DNA from: Halomonas alkaliantarctica
GTDB taxonomy: Bacteria; Pseudomonadota; Gammaproteobacteria; Pseudomonadales; Halomonadaceae
DNA length: 64,000 nt
Assembly: GCF_029854215.1 (NCBI RefSeq)
Contig: NZ_CP122961.1
Coordinates: 2,480,001 to 2,544,000, forward strand
Reading direction: 5' to 3'
The notes under the pieces are model-generated. The model saw only the letters and a list, made by a program, of their open reading frames with translations. It was not told the origin of the DNA and made no database searches. Position 1 is the stretch's first letter. The number at the start of each line of letters is the position of its first letter. Shown here one piece after another: positions 8,648 through 18,358 of the stretch. The position numbers were made by a program, and so were the translations under genes.

Positions 8648-9381
8648 AGCTCTCCTCCTTCAATGGTGGCGCCTACCATATCGCCGTTAATCCCGTTAAA
8701 CAGTCGCAGCATTAGCCAGCGCATTAGTACAACAAAAACCATCACCGTTAGCATCATCAACACTAGTGCGGGTGATAGCAGCGCTATCAACGCCAGCGGT
8801 ATCAATGCCAGCGCCACATCTTGAACGCTAAGCGACTGCTGCCAGCTCCACGCCAAGCCCTGCTGTTTGGCGCAGGGAGTCAGCACCAGCAACGCCACAC
8901 CTGCCCAGCGCCCAAGCGCAGGGACGACTAATAGCCACCAGAGAGGCGCCTGGTAAGCCAGTAGCGCCCACACCAGCACAGCCTTCCAGGCGAGCAGAAA
9001 CACCAGCGCGAGCATTCCGAAGCTGCCGATTTGCGGGTCTTTCATGATTTCCCAACGGCGCGCCAATGGCTGATTGCTGCCTAACGCATCGGCGATATCC
9101 ATTACGCCGTCCAAATGCAGCCCACCCGAGAGCGCCACCCATACGCTTAGTACCGCCAAAGCTGTGATCGGCGTGGGAACGTTATGCATGGCAAACGCTG
9201 TTAGCGCTAGCACGCTACCGATCATCAACCCCACGAACGGATAGGCGCGTACTGCCCAGCGGCGGGTATCGGGCGTCCAAGGGCAGGCAATAGGAATGGG
9301 GATGCGGGTAAGAAATTGCAGCGCCAGCAAGACACCGAACAAGGCATTTTTCAAACGCTTGCCTCCTTGCCATGTTTCCAC
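8584..9381 (-). CDS. cobS: Cobalamin synthase CobS (AdoCbi-GDP ribazoletransferase)
   Basis: A 265-residue polytopic membrane protein. It joins adenosylcobinamide-GDP to alpha-ribazole(-phosphate), the last coupling step of cobalamin synthesis, in the inner membrane. Seen are LQFLTRIP near the start, the signature GGLHLDGVMDIADALG, and KDPQIGSFG. Several hydrophobic helices follow. It overlaps cobU upstream and cobC downstream. Confidence 0.92.
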   Translation of the reverse strand: METWQGGKRLKNALFGVLLALQFLTRIPIPIACPWTPDTRRWAVRAYPFVGLMIGSVLALTAFAMHNVPTPITALAVLSVWVALSGGLHLDGVMDIADALGSNQPLARRWEIMKDPQIGSFGMLALVFLLAWKAVLVWALLAYQAPLWWLLVVPALGRWAGVALLVLTPCAKQQGLAWSWQQSLSVQDVALALIPLALIALLSPALVLMMLTVMVFVVLMRWLMLRLFNGINGDMVGATIEGGELWLLILLWSWWQFATVSPLGI

Positions 9382-9932
9382 TGCTCATCCTTCCACGTCA
9401 GTACGCTGCCTGCGACGATCTCGAGTACTGTGTCAGCCTCTGCCGCTAGCCAGCGGTGGGCGCGCTGGAGAAACGCCAGATAGCGCCATGTCTCCAGATC
9501 GGTAGGCGGCAGCGCTTCGTTGATATCGTTGGAGACAATCACCAAATGCACGCTGCGTGCTCGGGCATCAGCCAGTGCGTTTGCCAGCAACGCTAAGCCT
9601 TCTTCTTCGCATAGTTCTTCGCTTAGCTCGCTGGCATACAAGACCTGACTGGCCCAGAGGGTTAGGCAGTCCAGCAGCACGGCGCTACCGTTGGGTACCT
9701 TGGCAATCGCTTGATCAATTCGTAGCGGTGCCTCAATGGTTTTCCACTGCACGTTCTGCCACTGCTCTTGTCTGGATTGACGGTGGCGAGCCACTCGTTC
9801 GGCCATCTCGTCGTCGTACACGTCGGCGGTGGCTAAGTAGTAACAGGGCGAACTGCCCGCTGCACTCACTGCTCGCAGCTCGGCTATCTCGCTTTTGCCC
9901 GAGCGCGCCCCACCGCTAACGAAGTCAATCAT
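9351..9932 (-). CDS. cobU: Adenosylcobinamide kinase / AdoCbi-phosphate guanylyltransferase CobU
   Basis: About 193 residues from the ATG at 9932, which overlaps the cobD stop (ATGA); the frame extends further upstream but only inside cobD. The P-loop GGARSGKS starts the protein, RVARHRQSR supplies the histidine expected to carry GMP, and LLDCLTLW is the conserved second-strand motif. The usual NEVGxGIVP motif is replaced by NDINEALPP. The missing motif is present in the short paralogue at 7617-8042. It phosphorylates adenosylcobinamide and converts the phosphate to the GDP form. Confidence 0.87.
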   Translation of the reverse strand: MIDFVSGGARSGKSEIAELRAVSAAGSSPCYYLATADVYDDEMAERVARHRQSRQEQWQNVQWKTIEAPLRIDQAIAKVPNGSAVLLDCLTLWASQVLYASELSEELCEEEGLALLANALADARARSVHLVIVSNDINEALPPTDLETWRYLAFLQRAHRWLAAEADTVLEIVAGSVLTWKDEQWKHGKEASV

Positions 9933-11050
9933 GCCGTTCCTTTTTCCAACACATTTTTCAACACGCTTATCAGCCGTCGATTGGCAGGGGCATCGCGCAG
10001 CGCCACACGCAGCCAATCACCATTGAGCCCGGCAAAATTGTGGGTATGACGAACCAAAATACCCTGGCGTAGCAGCTGCTCAAACAGCGCATCACTGTTA
10101 ATTTCATGCTTTGCGCCAGGCCGGATAAGAAAAAAACACGCGTGGCTGGGCACGACTTCTAATCTTAACTCAGTAAGCGCTTGAGCCATACGCGGACGCT
10201 CGCTGGCCAGCCACCGCTGGGTGCGCCGGGCAAAGGCATCATCCGCCAGTAACGGCGCTACCAGTTCAGCTGCAAGGTGATTAACGCTCCAGGGTGGCTG
10301 GTGGGCCTGGGCCGCTTGAACAGTCGCGGTATCCGCTAGCAGGTAGCCCAGCCGAAGCCCTGGCAGGGTATAAAACTTGGTCATGGAGTGGAGCAGCATC
10401 AGATGCGGATAGCGCGCCAATATCGGCGCCAGCGAGGCCTGCTGTGGCGTCTCACCCAACATGTCGATAAAGGCTTCGTCGACCACAACGCGGCAACCAA
10501 TTGCAGCGGTGTAATTCAACAAGGCCTCCATTGCAGGAATATCGATTAGCGTCCCGGTAGGATTATTGGGGCGGCATAGAAACAGCACATCGATGTCGCT
10601 TAACGCTGCCAGTAGCGAGTCATCGTCCAGCGTAAAGTGCGGCGCGGGCAGCGCGATCTCGCTGATTGAAAGCCGATGGGCGCGACAAGCACGGGCATAC
10701 TCGCCAAAGCTTGGGGTAATAATCGCCGCGCGCTTACCCGCATGCAGCGCGGCGGCGAGGAAAATAGCCTCAGCGCCGCCGTTGGTCAGCAGCACCTGGT
10801 CGGGCTGAAGCTGATGATGAGTGGCGATGGCCTGACGAGCAGCTGAATAATCAGGCGCGGGATAGCGTTCAAGACCTGTCAGCTGTTTTGCTAACCAATC
10901 GCTAACCCACGCTGGTGGCCCCAAGGGATTGAGGTTGGCGCTAAAATCGTCCAGGCGTTGATCGGCGGGCAAACCGAAGTGGGCTAATAGCGCATCCGCT
11001 TGGCCGCCATGCCTGGGCCATGGAGCGTTGGGCAATAGAGGAGTACTCAT
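9929..11050 (-). CDS. cobD: L-threonine-O-3-phosphate decarboxylase
   Basis: A 373-residue fold-type I PLP enzyme, related to histidinol-phosphate aminotransferase. The Schiff-base lysine is in SMTKFYTLPGLRLGY, and the cofactor-binding Asp/Asn residues are in RPNNPTG and VVDEAFID. In cobalamin operons this enzyme makes (R)-1-amino-2-propanol phosphate, the linker of the nucleotide loop. The start overlaps the cbiB stop by four bases. The enteric name cobD is used; some Pseudomonas annotations call the same enzyme CobC. Confidence 0.88.
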   Translation of the reverse strand: MSTPLLPNAPWPRHGGQADALLAHFGLPADQRLDDFSANLNPLGPPAWVSDWLAKQLTGLERYPAPDYSAARQAIATHHQLQPDQVLLTNGGAEAIFLAAALHAGKRAAIITPSFGEYARACRAHRLSISEIALPAPHFTLDDDSLLAALSDIDVLFLCRPNNPTGTLIDIPAMEALLNYTAAIGCRVVVDEAFIDMLGETPQQASLAPILARYPHLMLLHSMTKFYTLPGLRLGYLLADTATVQAAQAHQPPWSVNHLAAELVAPLLADDAFARRTQRWLASERPRMAQALTELRLEVVPSHACFFLIRPGAKHEINSDALFEQLLRQGILVRHTHNFAGLNGDWLRVALRDAPANRRLISVLKNVLEKGTA

Positions 11051-12051
11051 AGCGATCCTCGCAGCATAAACATCAGTCCAGCTATTACCCCAGCAAGCAG
11101 CAACATAAACAGTATCCAGGCACCGTGCATTAAACGAAGTGTGGTGCTGATATGGGCAACACGCAGCTGTTCAAGCGGCTCACCCAAGGTCGCACGGTGT
11201 GAGGCCTCGCCTGCATAGAAATTGGTGCCGCCCAGCTGCACGCCGAGCAAACGGGCCACCACGGCCTCTGGCCAACCGGCGTTGGGGCTGGGGTGACGCG
11301 GCGCATCCCGGAAGGTGCCCCGCAGTGCCCCTTGCCAGCGCAATCGTACAACACCTGAAAGGCTTAATAGCAAACCTGCGAGCCATAGGCACAGCGCGGT
11401 CAAACGTGCGGGCACCCAGTTAGCCACATCGTCCAACTTGGCGGAGGCATAACCAAAATCAGCATAGCGCTGGTTTTTATAACCTACCATCGAATCCAGG
11501 GTATTAACCGCCTTATACGCCAGCGCTAGTGGCGCCCCGCCGATAATCGCAAAAAACAACGGCGCGGTAATGCCGTCAACGGTATTCTCCGCCACGGTTT
11601 CCACCGTACCCCGGGTAATCTCCGCTTCGTCTAGATTTTGCGTATCGCGGCCGACAATCATCCCCAGTGCCTTGCGGGCAGCAGGCAAATCGCCTTGAGT
11701 AAGCGGTTGGATCACGGCGCGGGCCGCATCGCCCAGGCCTTTGATCGCCAGCGTAGTAGAGAGCAGCCAAAGCTCGGCGATCAGCGCTAACCCTGGGTGC
11801 AAGCGTCCCAGCAGCGCCAGCGCTAGCCAGCTAATCCCCCCTACGCCGCCGACGACAATAGTGGTTAGCAGAAAGCCACTAACTCGGCGCTGCTGCGCCG
11901 TGCCACGATTCCACAGCCGCTCAAAAGCGCTGATAAAGCGCCCGATCAACACCACCGGGTGCGGTATTGAGCGCGGATCGCCAACCACTAAATCAATAGC
12001 GATCGCGAAGATGAGCAGAACAATACCGCCAAAAGTGGCGCCTGGGATCAT
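11047..12051 (-). CDS. cbiB: Adenosylcobinamide-phosphate synthase CbiB
   Basis: A 334-residue inner-membrane enzyme that attaches aminopropanol (or its phosphate) to adenosylcobyric acid. The family signature DLVVGDPRSIPHPVVLIGR lies near the N-terminus, with ENTVDGITAPLFF and YKAVNTLDSMVGY in the centre. Four-base overlaps with cobT upstream and cobD downstream show tight coupling. Also known as CobD in aerobic-pathway nomenclature. Confidence 0.92.
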   Translation of the reverse strand: MIPGATFGGIVLLIFAIAIDLVVGDPRSIPHPVVLIGRFISAFERLWNRGTAQQRRVSGFLLTTIVVGGVGGISWLALALLGRLHPGLALIAELWLLSTTLAIKGLGDAARAVIQPLTQGDLPAARKALGMIVGRDTQNLDEAEITRGTVETVAENTVDGITAPLFFAIIGGAPLALAYKAVNTLDSMVGYKNQRYADFGYASAKLDDVANWVPARLTALCLWLAGLLLSLSGVVRLRWQGALRGTFRDAPRHPSPNAGWPEAVVARLLGVQLGGTNFYAGEASHRATLGEPLEQLRVAHISTTLRLMHGAWILFMLLLAGVIAGLMFMLRGSL

Positions 12052-13097
12052 GGTGATGCCTTATCGCTAACACCGGCATCGGTAAAGGTTGCCATTTCTG
12101 CCATCATTGCTGCCGCTGCTTGCAACAAAGGGTATGCCAGCGCTGCACCACTGCCTTCGCCTAGCCGCATGCCCATATCGAGCAGCGGCTTGGCCTCCAG
12201 CGCTTTTAACGCCACATCGTGGCCTGGCTCCTGGGAGCGATGGCCAAAAATCAGATAGCCACGCACGGCGGGGCACATTCGGCAGGCGGTGAGCGCGGCG
12301 ACGGTGGCAATAAAGCCGTCCACAATGACGGGTAAACGCTGGGCCGCTGCGGCCAAATAAGCGCCGGCCATAGCGGCAATCTCCAGGCCGCCTAGATTTG
12401 CCAGCACCTCTAAAGGGGCCAGCGGGTCAGCGTTGCGCGCAGCGATAGCGCGTTCAATCACCGCCACTTTGTGCGTTTGCTGCTGGGGGTTAATACCCGT
12501 TCCCGCGCCCACCACGCGGGCAACCGGCTCACCCGTTAGTAGCGATAATACCGCGCTGCTAGCAGTCGTATTGGCAATGCCCATTTCACCCACAACAATG
12601 CACTTTGCGCCCGCCCTCTTTGCTCGTTCCACGGCCTCCACGCCCACATTAATAGCCTCAATGGCTTCAGCCGATTGCATCGTGTCTTCATATACCATAT
12701 TGGCGGTGCCGTGGCGCACCTTGGCAGAGGTCACCCCAGGCAGCGTTAAGGGCGTAGCTACGCCCACATCCACGATCTCGACCTGCGCGCCTATCTGACG
12801 GGCAAAGACATTAATCGCCGCCCCACCGTTAGCAAAGTTGGCCACCATCTGGGCGGTCACTGCTTGAGGAAAGGCAGATACCCCTTCTGCGGCAACGCCA
12901 TGATCGGCGGCAAACACAATCACCGCAGGCGGCGTTACGCTGGGCTTGAGCTCACCGGTGATGGCGCTCAGTTGAATAGCCAACTCTTCCAAGGCACCCA
13001 AACTACCTGGTGGCTTGGTCAGCGTATCCAAGTAGCGGCGCGTATCTTCACCGGCATTGAGATCAACTGACTGAATGTGGTCAACAATGGCGTGCAT
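12048..13097 (-). CDS. cobT: Nicotinate-nucleotide-dimethylbenzimidazole phosphoribosyltransferase
   Basis: A 349-residue enzyme that makes alpha-ribazole-5-phosphate from dimethylbenzimidazole and nicotinate mononucleotide. Conserved segments are TKPPGSLGALEELA near residue 30, FAADHGVAAEGVSA, GEMGIANTTASSA, and GMRLGEGSGAALA with the catalytic glutamate near the end. First gene of the seven-gene minus-strand operon; GGAG lies seven bases before the ATG. I see no riboswitch upstream of this gene, unlike btuB. Confidence 0.94.
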   Translation of the reverse strand: MHAIVDHIQSVDLNAGEDTRRYLDTLTKPPGSLGALEELAIQLSAITGELKPSVTPPAVIVFAADHGVAAEGVSAFPQAVTAQMVANFANGGAAINVFARQIGAQVEIVDVGVATPLTLPGVTSAKVRHGTANMVYEDTMQSAEAIEAINVGVEAVERAKRAGAKCIVVGEMGIANTTASSAVLSLLTGEPVARVVGAGTGINPQQQTHKVAVIERAIAARNADPLAPLEVLANLGGLEIAAMAGAYLAAAAQRLPVIVDGFIATVAALTACRMCPAVRGYLIFGHRSQEPGHDVALKALEAKPLLDMGMRLGEGSGAALAYPLLQAAAAMMAEMATFTDAGVSDKASP

Positions 13098-13266
13098 GCA
13101 GGCTCCAGCTCACTAGGGGTCATCAAACATTCAAAGGCAAAGCGCAAAATGGTAGCAAAAGCCTGGGTGCTATACTTGCTATTTCATTAGCGGGTCTTCC
13201 ACCCTGTCAGGATGCTAAGGCTTTATTTAGATATTTCGCGTGGCGTATTTGCCACCTTATATTCGA

Positions 13267-13279
13267 GTAATAAAACTAC
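13267..13279. promoter_or_regulatory. HexR-like operator 1 upstream of edd
   Basis: GTAATAAAACTAC fits the inverted-repeat pattern GTARW-NNN-AYTAC that recurs before zwf, gap and pyk in this window, and resembles the published HexR box of Pseudomonas and Shewanella. It lies 112 bases before the edd ATG. Confidence 0.6.
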
Positions 13280-13328
13280 AAATGTGGTTTTTATTGCCGT
13301 AAAGTCTCTTATATCGACGCCAAAAAAT

Positions 13329-13341
13329 GTAAAATAACTAC
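13329..13341. promoter_or_regulatory. HexR-like operator 2 upstream of edd
   Basis: GTAAAATAACTAC, flanked by T and A as in the other copies, lies 62 bases downstream of the first site and 50 bases before the edd start. It is well placed to block initiation of edd-glk transcription. Confidence 0.6.
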
Positions 13342-13378
13342 AAGCTTCACTCACCGTCTCTATCATGCAGAGGTCCCT

Positions 13379-15268
13379 ATGCCGAGCTCAACACCCGCCA
13401 CTTTAAACCCCACCGTTGCTGAGGTTACCCAGCGCATTCGTGAGCGTTCTGCTGAGCGTCGCGCCCTCTACGAGCGGCGCATGGCTGACCAGCACAAACG
13501 TGGCGTGCACCGTGCTGAGCTAAGCTGTGGCAACCTAGCCCACGGTTTTGCGGCCTGTAACCCGCGTGATAAGAACGAACTCAAGCTGATGAACAGCGCC
13601 AACCTGGGCATTATCTCGTCTTACAACGATATGCTCTCGGCGCACCAGCCGTTTGAGACGTTTCCTGAAACGATTAAAGCAGCCGCCAGTGCCATGGGCT
13701 CAACCGCCCAGTTTGCCGGTGGTGTGCCTGCCATGTGCGACGGTGTGACGCAAGGCCAGCCGGGCATGGAGCTATCACTGTTTTCTCGCGATGTGATTGC
13801 CATGTCCGCGGCCGTTGGCCTCTCGCACAATATGTTTGATGCTGCCCTTTATCTGGGCGTATGCGACAAGATAATTCCAGGCCTATTCATCGCTGCCGCA
13901 CGCTTTGGTCATCTGCCCGCCATGTTTGTCCCCGCGGGCCCAATGCCCAGCGGTCTGCCGAACAAAGAGAAGGCGCGCGTCCGTCAACTCTACGCAGAAG
14001 GTAAAGTGGGCCGCGCCGAGCTGCTTGAAGCTGAGTCGGAGTCCTACCACAGCCCCGGCACCTGCACCTTCTACGGCACCGCCAATTCCAACCAGCTAAT
14101 GATGGAGGTGATGGGCCTACACCTGCCCGGCACTTCTTTTGTAAACCCTGGCACCGAAATGCGCGAAGCACTGACCCGCTACGCCACCGAGCAGGCCATC
14201 CGTAACACCGAACCCGGCGGCGACTACCGCCCGTTCTTTAAACAGATTGATGAGCGCGCGATTGTTAACGCCGTGGTGGGCTTGCTGGCTTCCGGTGGTT
14301 CAACCAACCATACGATGCACCTGATCGCCATGGCCGCCGCTGCGGGCATTACCCTGAACTGGGATGACTTCACCGACCTTTCGGCGGTTACTCCCAGCCT
14401 GATGCAGGTTTACCCTAACGGCCAGGCGGATATCAACCACTTCCAGGCCGCGGGCGGCATGAGCTACCTGTTCCGCGAGTTGCTGGGTGCAGGCTTGATT
14501 CACGGCGATATCCCCACCGTGTTTGGCACTGACCTAACCGCCTACACCCAGGAGCCGTTCCTGGAAGATGGCAAAGTCGTCTGGCATGAAGGCCCCGAAA
14601 AAAGTCTTGATGAAGACGTGCTGCGCCCCGTCGCCACGCCCTTTGCACCGACGGGTGGCTTGACCGTCATGAAAGGCAACCTGGGCCGCGGGGTGATCAA
14701 AGTCTCTGCGGTGACGGAAGAGCATCGCGTGGTAGAAGCGCCCGTGAAGATCTTCGAAGATCAAAACGAAATGAAGGCCTCCTTCGAATCCGGCGAGCTG
14801 GATCGCGACGTGATTGTGGTGGTTCGCTTCCAGGGCCCCAAAGCCAACGGCATGCCCGAGCTGCATAAGCTAACCCCCTTCTTGGGCGTGCTACAGGATC
14901 GTGGCTTTAAAGTGGCATTGGTTACAGATGGACGCATGTCGGGTGCATCAGGCAAAGTACCTGCGTCCATTCACATGAGCCCTGAAGCCCTGGACGGCGG
15001 CCCGCTGGCCAAACTGCGCGATGGCGATATTATACGCCTGGATGCCAACGCGGGTACGCTCGAAGCCAAAGTCGACCCCGCCACCTGGGCTAAGCGGGAA
15101 CTGGCCATCGGTAACCTGGATCACTACCACGTGGGCTTGGGTCGCGAGCTATTTGGCGGCTTCCGCCATCTGGCCATGCGTGGCGAAGAAGGCGCTGGGG
15201 TGTTTGGCGGATTTGAAGCCGATGATCTCGCCCGTCAGCAGGGGCAAATCTCAGAAGAGGATGCCTGA
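13379..15268 (+). CDS. edd: Phosphogluconate dehydratase
   Basis: A 629-residue [4Fe-4S] dehydratase of the IlvD/Edd family converting 6-phosphogluconate to 2-keto-3-deoxy-6-phosphogluconate, the committing Entner-Doudoroff step. Seen are [11 protein letters not shown] near residue 51, [22 protein letters not shown], and the cluster region [27 protein letters not shown] (given here only as a landmark of the cysteine loop). [13 protein letters not shown] lies near the end. The length is slightly above the usual 605. The ATG has AGAGG six bases upstream. It overlaps glk (TGATG) and sits behind two HexR-like sites. Confidence 0.95.
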   Translation: MPSSTPATLNPTVAEVTQRIRERSAERRALYERRMADQHKRGVHRAELSCGNLAHGFAACNPRDKNELKLMNSANLGIISSYNDMLSAHQPFETFPETIKAAASAMGSTAQFAGGVPAMCDGVTQGQPGMELSLFSRDVIAMSAAVGLSHNMFDAALYLGVCDKIIPGLFIAAARFGHLPAMFVPAGPMPSGLPNKEKARVRQLYAEGKVGRAELLEAESESYHSPGTCTFYGTANSNQLMMEVMGLHLPGTSFVNPGTEMREALTRYATEQAIRNTEPGGDYRPFFKQIDERAIVNAVVGLLASGGSTNHTMHLIAMAAAAGITLNWDDFTDLSAVTPSLMQVYPNGQADINHFQAAGGMSYLFRELLGAGLIHGDIPTVFGTDLTAYTQEPFLEDGKVVWHEGPEKSLDEDVLRPVATPFAPTGGLTVMKGNLGRGVIKVSAVTEEHRVVEAPVKIFEDQNEMKASFESGELDRDVIVVVRFQGPKANGMPELHKLTPFLGVLQDRGFKVALVTDGRMSGASGKVPASIHMSPEALDGGPLAKLRDGDIIRLDANAGTLEAKVDPATWAKRELAIGNLDHYHVGLGRELFGGFRHLAMRGEEGAGVFGGFEADDLARQQGQISEEDA

Positions 15269-16233
15269 TGCGACCGGCCCTTATCGGCGATATCGGGGGA
15301 ACCAACGCACGCTTGGCGCTGGTTTCTCCCGGTGAAACAACCCCATACGATATTTTGAACCTACCCTGCGCCGACTATCCTGGTGTTGTAGAAGCGGTTC
15401 AAGACTACTTGAATCGCGTGGGTGCCACCGGTGAAAACGCACCTCAAGAGGCGTGCTTGGCCTTCGCCTGCCCTGTTCACGCCGAGCGGGTGAAAATGAC
15501 CAACAACCACTGGGATTTTTTGAAAAGCGACGTTCAGCAATCGTTGAATCTATCGCTATTCAAAGTGATCAACGACTTTACCGCCCAGGCGCTGGGCGTT
15601 CCCCATGTGGCAGCCAGTGATTTGGTCGAGGTTCAGCCGGGTCAAACCCAGGCGCACTCCACACGCTTAATCATTGGCCCAGGCACAGGGCTGGGCGTTG
15701 CCGGGGTGTTTCCTGGGCAACACGCCTGGATTCCGCTACCCACCGAAGGCGGTCACGTCACCTTTGCCCCCACGGATAGTACCGAGCGGGCACTGCTGGA
15801 TGTATTTCTGCAGCGTCACAAACGGGTGAGCGTAGAACGCATCTTATGCGGTCAAGGCTTACTGGAGCTTTACCAAGCCCACTGCTCTCTTGAGGGAATC
15901 AAGCCAAGCCTCAACAGCCCTGCAGAGGTGACTTCAGCGGCCAATGAAGGCGATAGCCTTGCCACCGCTGCCCTGCTGCGCTTTCTAAAAATTCTTGGCG
16001 ATGTGTGCGGTGACGCCACCTTAACCATAGGCGCACGAGGCGGGGTTTATCTATGCGGCGGCATTCTCCCGCGCCTGCTGGAATGGCTGCCGAAGAGTGA
16101 ACTGCGCGCTGCTTTTGTCGATAAAGGCCGTATGGGCGCTTATAACGCTGATATCCCCGTATGGGTAGTGACCGCCCCCTGGACCGGCCTGCTAGGTGCC
16201 GCCGAAGCACTGCATAACGAAGAAGTTTTCTGA
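15268..16233 (+). CDS. glk: Glucokinase
   Basis: A 321-residue cytoplasmic glucokinase of the bacterial Glk family (not ROK). The ATP-binding phosphate-1 motif GDIGGTNARLAL lies at the N-terminus, catalytic Asp in VINDFTAQALG, GPGTGLGVAG, and EGGHVTFAPTD for glucose binding. Co-translated with edd through a TGATG junction, so glucose phosphorylation and the Entner-Doudoroff dehydratase are made together. Confidence 0.93.
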   Translation: MRPALIGDIGGTNARLALVSPGETTPYDILNLPCADYPGVVEAVQDYLNRVGATGENAPQEACLAFACPVHAERVKMTNNHWDFLKSDVQQSLNLSLFKVINDFTAQALGVPHVAASDLVEVQPGQTQAHSTRLIIGPGTGLGVAGVFPGQHAWIPLPTEGGHVTFAPTDSTERALLDVFLQRHKRVSVERILCGQGLLELYQAHCSLEGIKPSLNSPAEVTSAANEGDSLATAALLRFLKILGDVCGDATLTIGARGGVYLCGGILPRLLEWLPKSELRAAFVDKGRMGAYNADIPVWVVTAPWTGLLGAAEALHNEEVF

Positions 16234-16281
16234 TCACAATTTCTAGCAACTTTTTTTAATAACATTCCTAACAATATCAAT

Positions 16282-17163
16282 ATGGAATCTGCTATGCCCG
16301 CCGCCACCTTTGATGTGCCATTTCTTCTCGGCATGATGCGTCTGCACGAATCGCCCGCCATGCACGACCCCGAAGTGTTGGCTGACTGGATCGAAGCACG
16401 CCTGGAACAGGGCCTTAACTGGTTTGACCATGCTGATATCTACGGCAACGGCCAAGGAGAGACCCTTTTTGGCGCCGCGCTCCGGGCGCGCCCAGTCCTG
16501 GCTCAGCGGGTCAATATAGTGACCAAAGCAAGTATCGCCAACGACAACCCCGAACCCGGCTCGGGTAAGGTAAAGCACTACAACGCTAGCCCTGCTTATC
16601 TTAATAGCGCCATTGATGCCTCGCTGGCGCGTTTAAATGTCGAACGCCTCGATCATTTCCTGATCCACCGCCCCGATCTGCTGATGAACGCAGAAGCGAC
16701 TGGCCGCGCCCTGGACGATGCCATTGAAGCAGGCAAAATTGGCGCGGCAGGGGTTTCCAACCATCTACCCAGCCAGTGGCGGCGCTTGCAAGGCGCCATG
16801 CATCACCGCTTATCAGCCAACCAGATCGAACTATCGATTGCCCATACAACGCCGCTGTTTGACGGCAGCTTTGATGAGCTATGTGCCGATGGCCACGCAC
16901 CGATGGCGTGGTCGCCACTGGCAGGCGGGAAACTGATGCAAGGCGCCGCTGGCAACTGTTTGGCAAAGTGGGCAACGGAGCTTGATAGCTCCCCTAGTGC
17001 TTTAGCGCTGGCATGGCTACGTAGCCTTCCCAATTTGCCGATAGCGGTGATTGGCAGTGTTAAGCCTGAGCGAATCAGCGACATGCTCAAAGGCCCTGCC
17101 ACGCTGCCCCGTGAAGTGTGGTATGAATTGCTTGAAGCTGCCCGGGGCCACTGCGTGGCATAA
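16282..17163 (+). CDS. Aldo/keto reductase
   Basis: A 293-residue (beta/alpha)8 NADPH-dependent reductase of the YdhF/AKR11-12-like group. Catalytic residues appear in FDHADIYG (Asp, Tyr), VTKAS (Lys) and FLIHRPD (His). The later NQIELSIAH and IAVIGSVKPERI segments line the cofactor pocket. The start could also be ATG 16294, which has GGAA upstream. It follows glk by 48 bases and may be on the same transcript. The substrate is unknown; a sugar dehydrogenase-type role is conceivable from context but not shown. Confidence 0.85.
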   Translation: MESAMPAATFDVPFLLGMMRLHESPAMHDPEVLADWIEARLEQGLNWFDHADIYGNGQGETLFGAALRARPVLAQRVNIVTKASIANDNPEPGSGKVKHYNASPAYLNSAIDASLARLNVERLDHFLIHRPDLLMNAEATGRALDDAIEAGKIGAAGVSNHLPSQWRRLQGAMHHRLSANQIELSIAHTTPLFDGSFDELCADGHAPMAWSPLAGGKLMQGAAGNCLAKWATELDSSPSALALAWLRSLPNLPIAVIGSVKPERISDMLKGPATLPREVWYELLEAARGHCVA

Positions 17164-17229
17164 GGCTATTTTGTATAAAACGACGCGGTACAAAACAACT
17201 ATTACGTTAATGACACTAAGGAGCCACTT

Positions 17230-18177
17230 ATGACACCAGTTATTGCGTTTGGCGAAGCCCTGGTTGATATGCTCTCCAGCCGTTTAGGGGGAGCTTCAGA
17301 TGCTCAGGAAACCTTTACGCCCTACGCCGGTGGCGCTCCCGCTAACGTGGCAGTCGCCTGCGCTCGCTTGGGCGTACCTAGTCAATTTCTAGGCATGGTG
17401 GGCGACGATACGTTCGGGCATTTTTTGGTGCGTGAACTCAAAAGCCACGGTGTAGACACCAGCGGCGTGGTATTTACCCAAGAAGCCCGCACGGCGCTGG
17501 CGTTCGTTTCCCGGGATGACGTGGGCGAACGCACCTTTGATTTCTATCGCCCGCCCGCTGCTGACCTGCTTTATCGCCTTGAGCATTTACCCCATGGCGT
17601 ATTCGAGAACCCTGCCATTCTGCACTTGTGCAGTAACAGCCTGACCGACCCAGAGATCGCCGACGTTACCCTGGCGATGGCCACCATGGCCAAGCGCGCC
17701 GGCTGCCTGGTCAGTGTCGATGCCAACCTACGCCACAACCTGTGGCCCGACGGCGAAGCCGATGCCAGCTTAGTCACACAGCTGCTAGACGGCGCTGAGC
17801 TACTCAAGCTCTCCCAGGAAGAACTCGACTACTTGCGCGCCGATCATCCTGCAGAATCGTGGCTTTCAGAGCGGCTGGCGGCAGGGGTAAAAGTTATTTT
17901 GATTACTGACGGCCCCAATGATGTCGTACTCAAAGGTGTCGGTATCGACCAGCGAATTGCGCCACCCAAAGTGGAAGCGGTCGATACCACCGCGGGAGGC
18001 GACGCCTTTATTGGCGGCCTGCTGGCGGAGCTCTCGGCCCACGGCATCGATGAAGACTGGCAGAGCGATACCGTTTTCCTACTCCGCGCGGTGGATACCG
18101 CCAGCCGCTGCGGCGCCCACGCCGTTACTCGGCCAGGCGCTTACGCAGCGCTGCCAACGCGAGCGGATATTGGCTAA
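17230..18177 (+). CDS. PfkB-family sugar kinase, probable fructokinase
   Basis: A 315-residue ribokinase-family kinase. GEALVDMLSS and YAGGAPANVAVACARLG are the first PfkB signature region. DTTAGGDAFIGGLL is the second, holding the catalytic Asp; the anion-hole order is AGGD rather than the commoner GAGD, as in some fructokinases. The N-terminal half with RTALAFV and FYRPPAADLL fits ScrK-type fructokinases that give fructose-6-phosphate, though 2-keto-3-deoxygluconate kinase activity cannot be excluded. AAGGAG precedes the ATG, and a strong terminator follows. Confidence 0.85.
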   Translation: MTPVIAFGEALVDMLSSRLGGASDAQETFTPYAGGAPANVAVACARLGVPSQFLGMVGDDTFGHFLVRELKSHGVDTSGVVFTQEARTALAFVSRDDVGERTFDFYRPPAADLLYRLEHLPHGVFENPAILHLCSNSLTDPEIADVTLAMATMAKRAGCLVSVDANLRHNLWPDGEADASLVTQLLDGAELLKLSQEELDYLRADHPAESWLSERLAAGVKVILITDGPNDVVLKGVGIDQRIAPPKVEAVDTTAGGDAFIGGLLAELSAHGIDEDWQSDTVFLLRAVDTASRCGAHAVTRPGAYAALPTRADIG

Positions 18178-18207
18178 ACAAGTAAAGCTATAACCCATTA
18201 ACAAATG

Positions 18208-18235
18208 GCGCGCCCGACACAGGCGCGCTTTTTTT
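18208..18235 (+). terminator. Intrinsic terminator after the fructokinase gene
   Basis: A seven-base GC stem (GCGCGCC / GGCGCGC) with a seven-base loop is followed by seven T residues, 31 bases past the stop. It closes the edd-glk-AKR-fructokinase block. Confidence 0.88.
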
Positions 18236-18302
18236 ATGCTTCTTAGGGGTCGACTCGTCGCCAATCTAATTCGGACTTATGTCTAAAGCGGCTCGCTTGT
18301 GG

Positions 18303-18317
18303 AAATGTCAGACATTT
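18303..18317. promoter_or_regulatory. Palindromic operator, probably for the GntR-type regulator DgoR
   Basis: AAATGTCAGACATTT is a perfect seven-base inverted repeat around a central base, 42 bases before dgoR. The same word with one change occurs at 24603-24617 before the sodium/sugar symporter gene. FadR-family repressors bind short TnGTCnnACn-like palindromes, so autoregulation by DgoR is the simplest reading. Confidence 0.6.
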
Positions 18318-18358
18318 AATAGACTAGGGTTAATCCAATAAAGAACAAGAGATGACCG

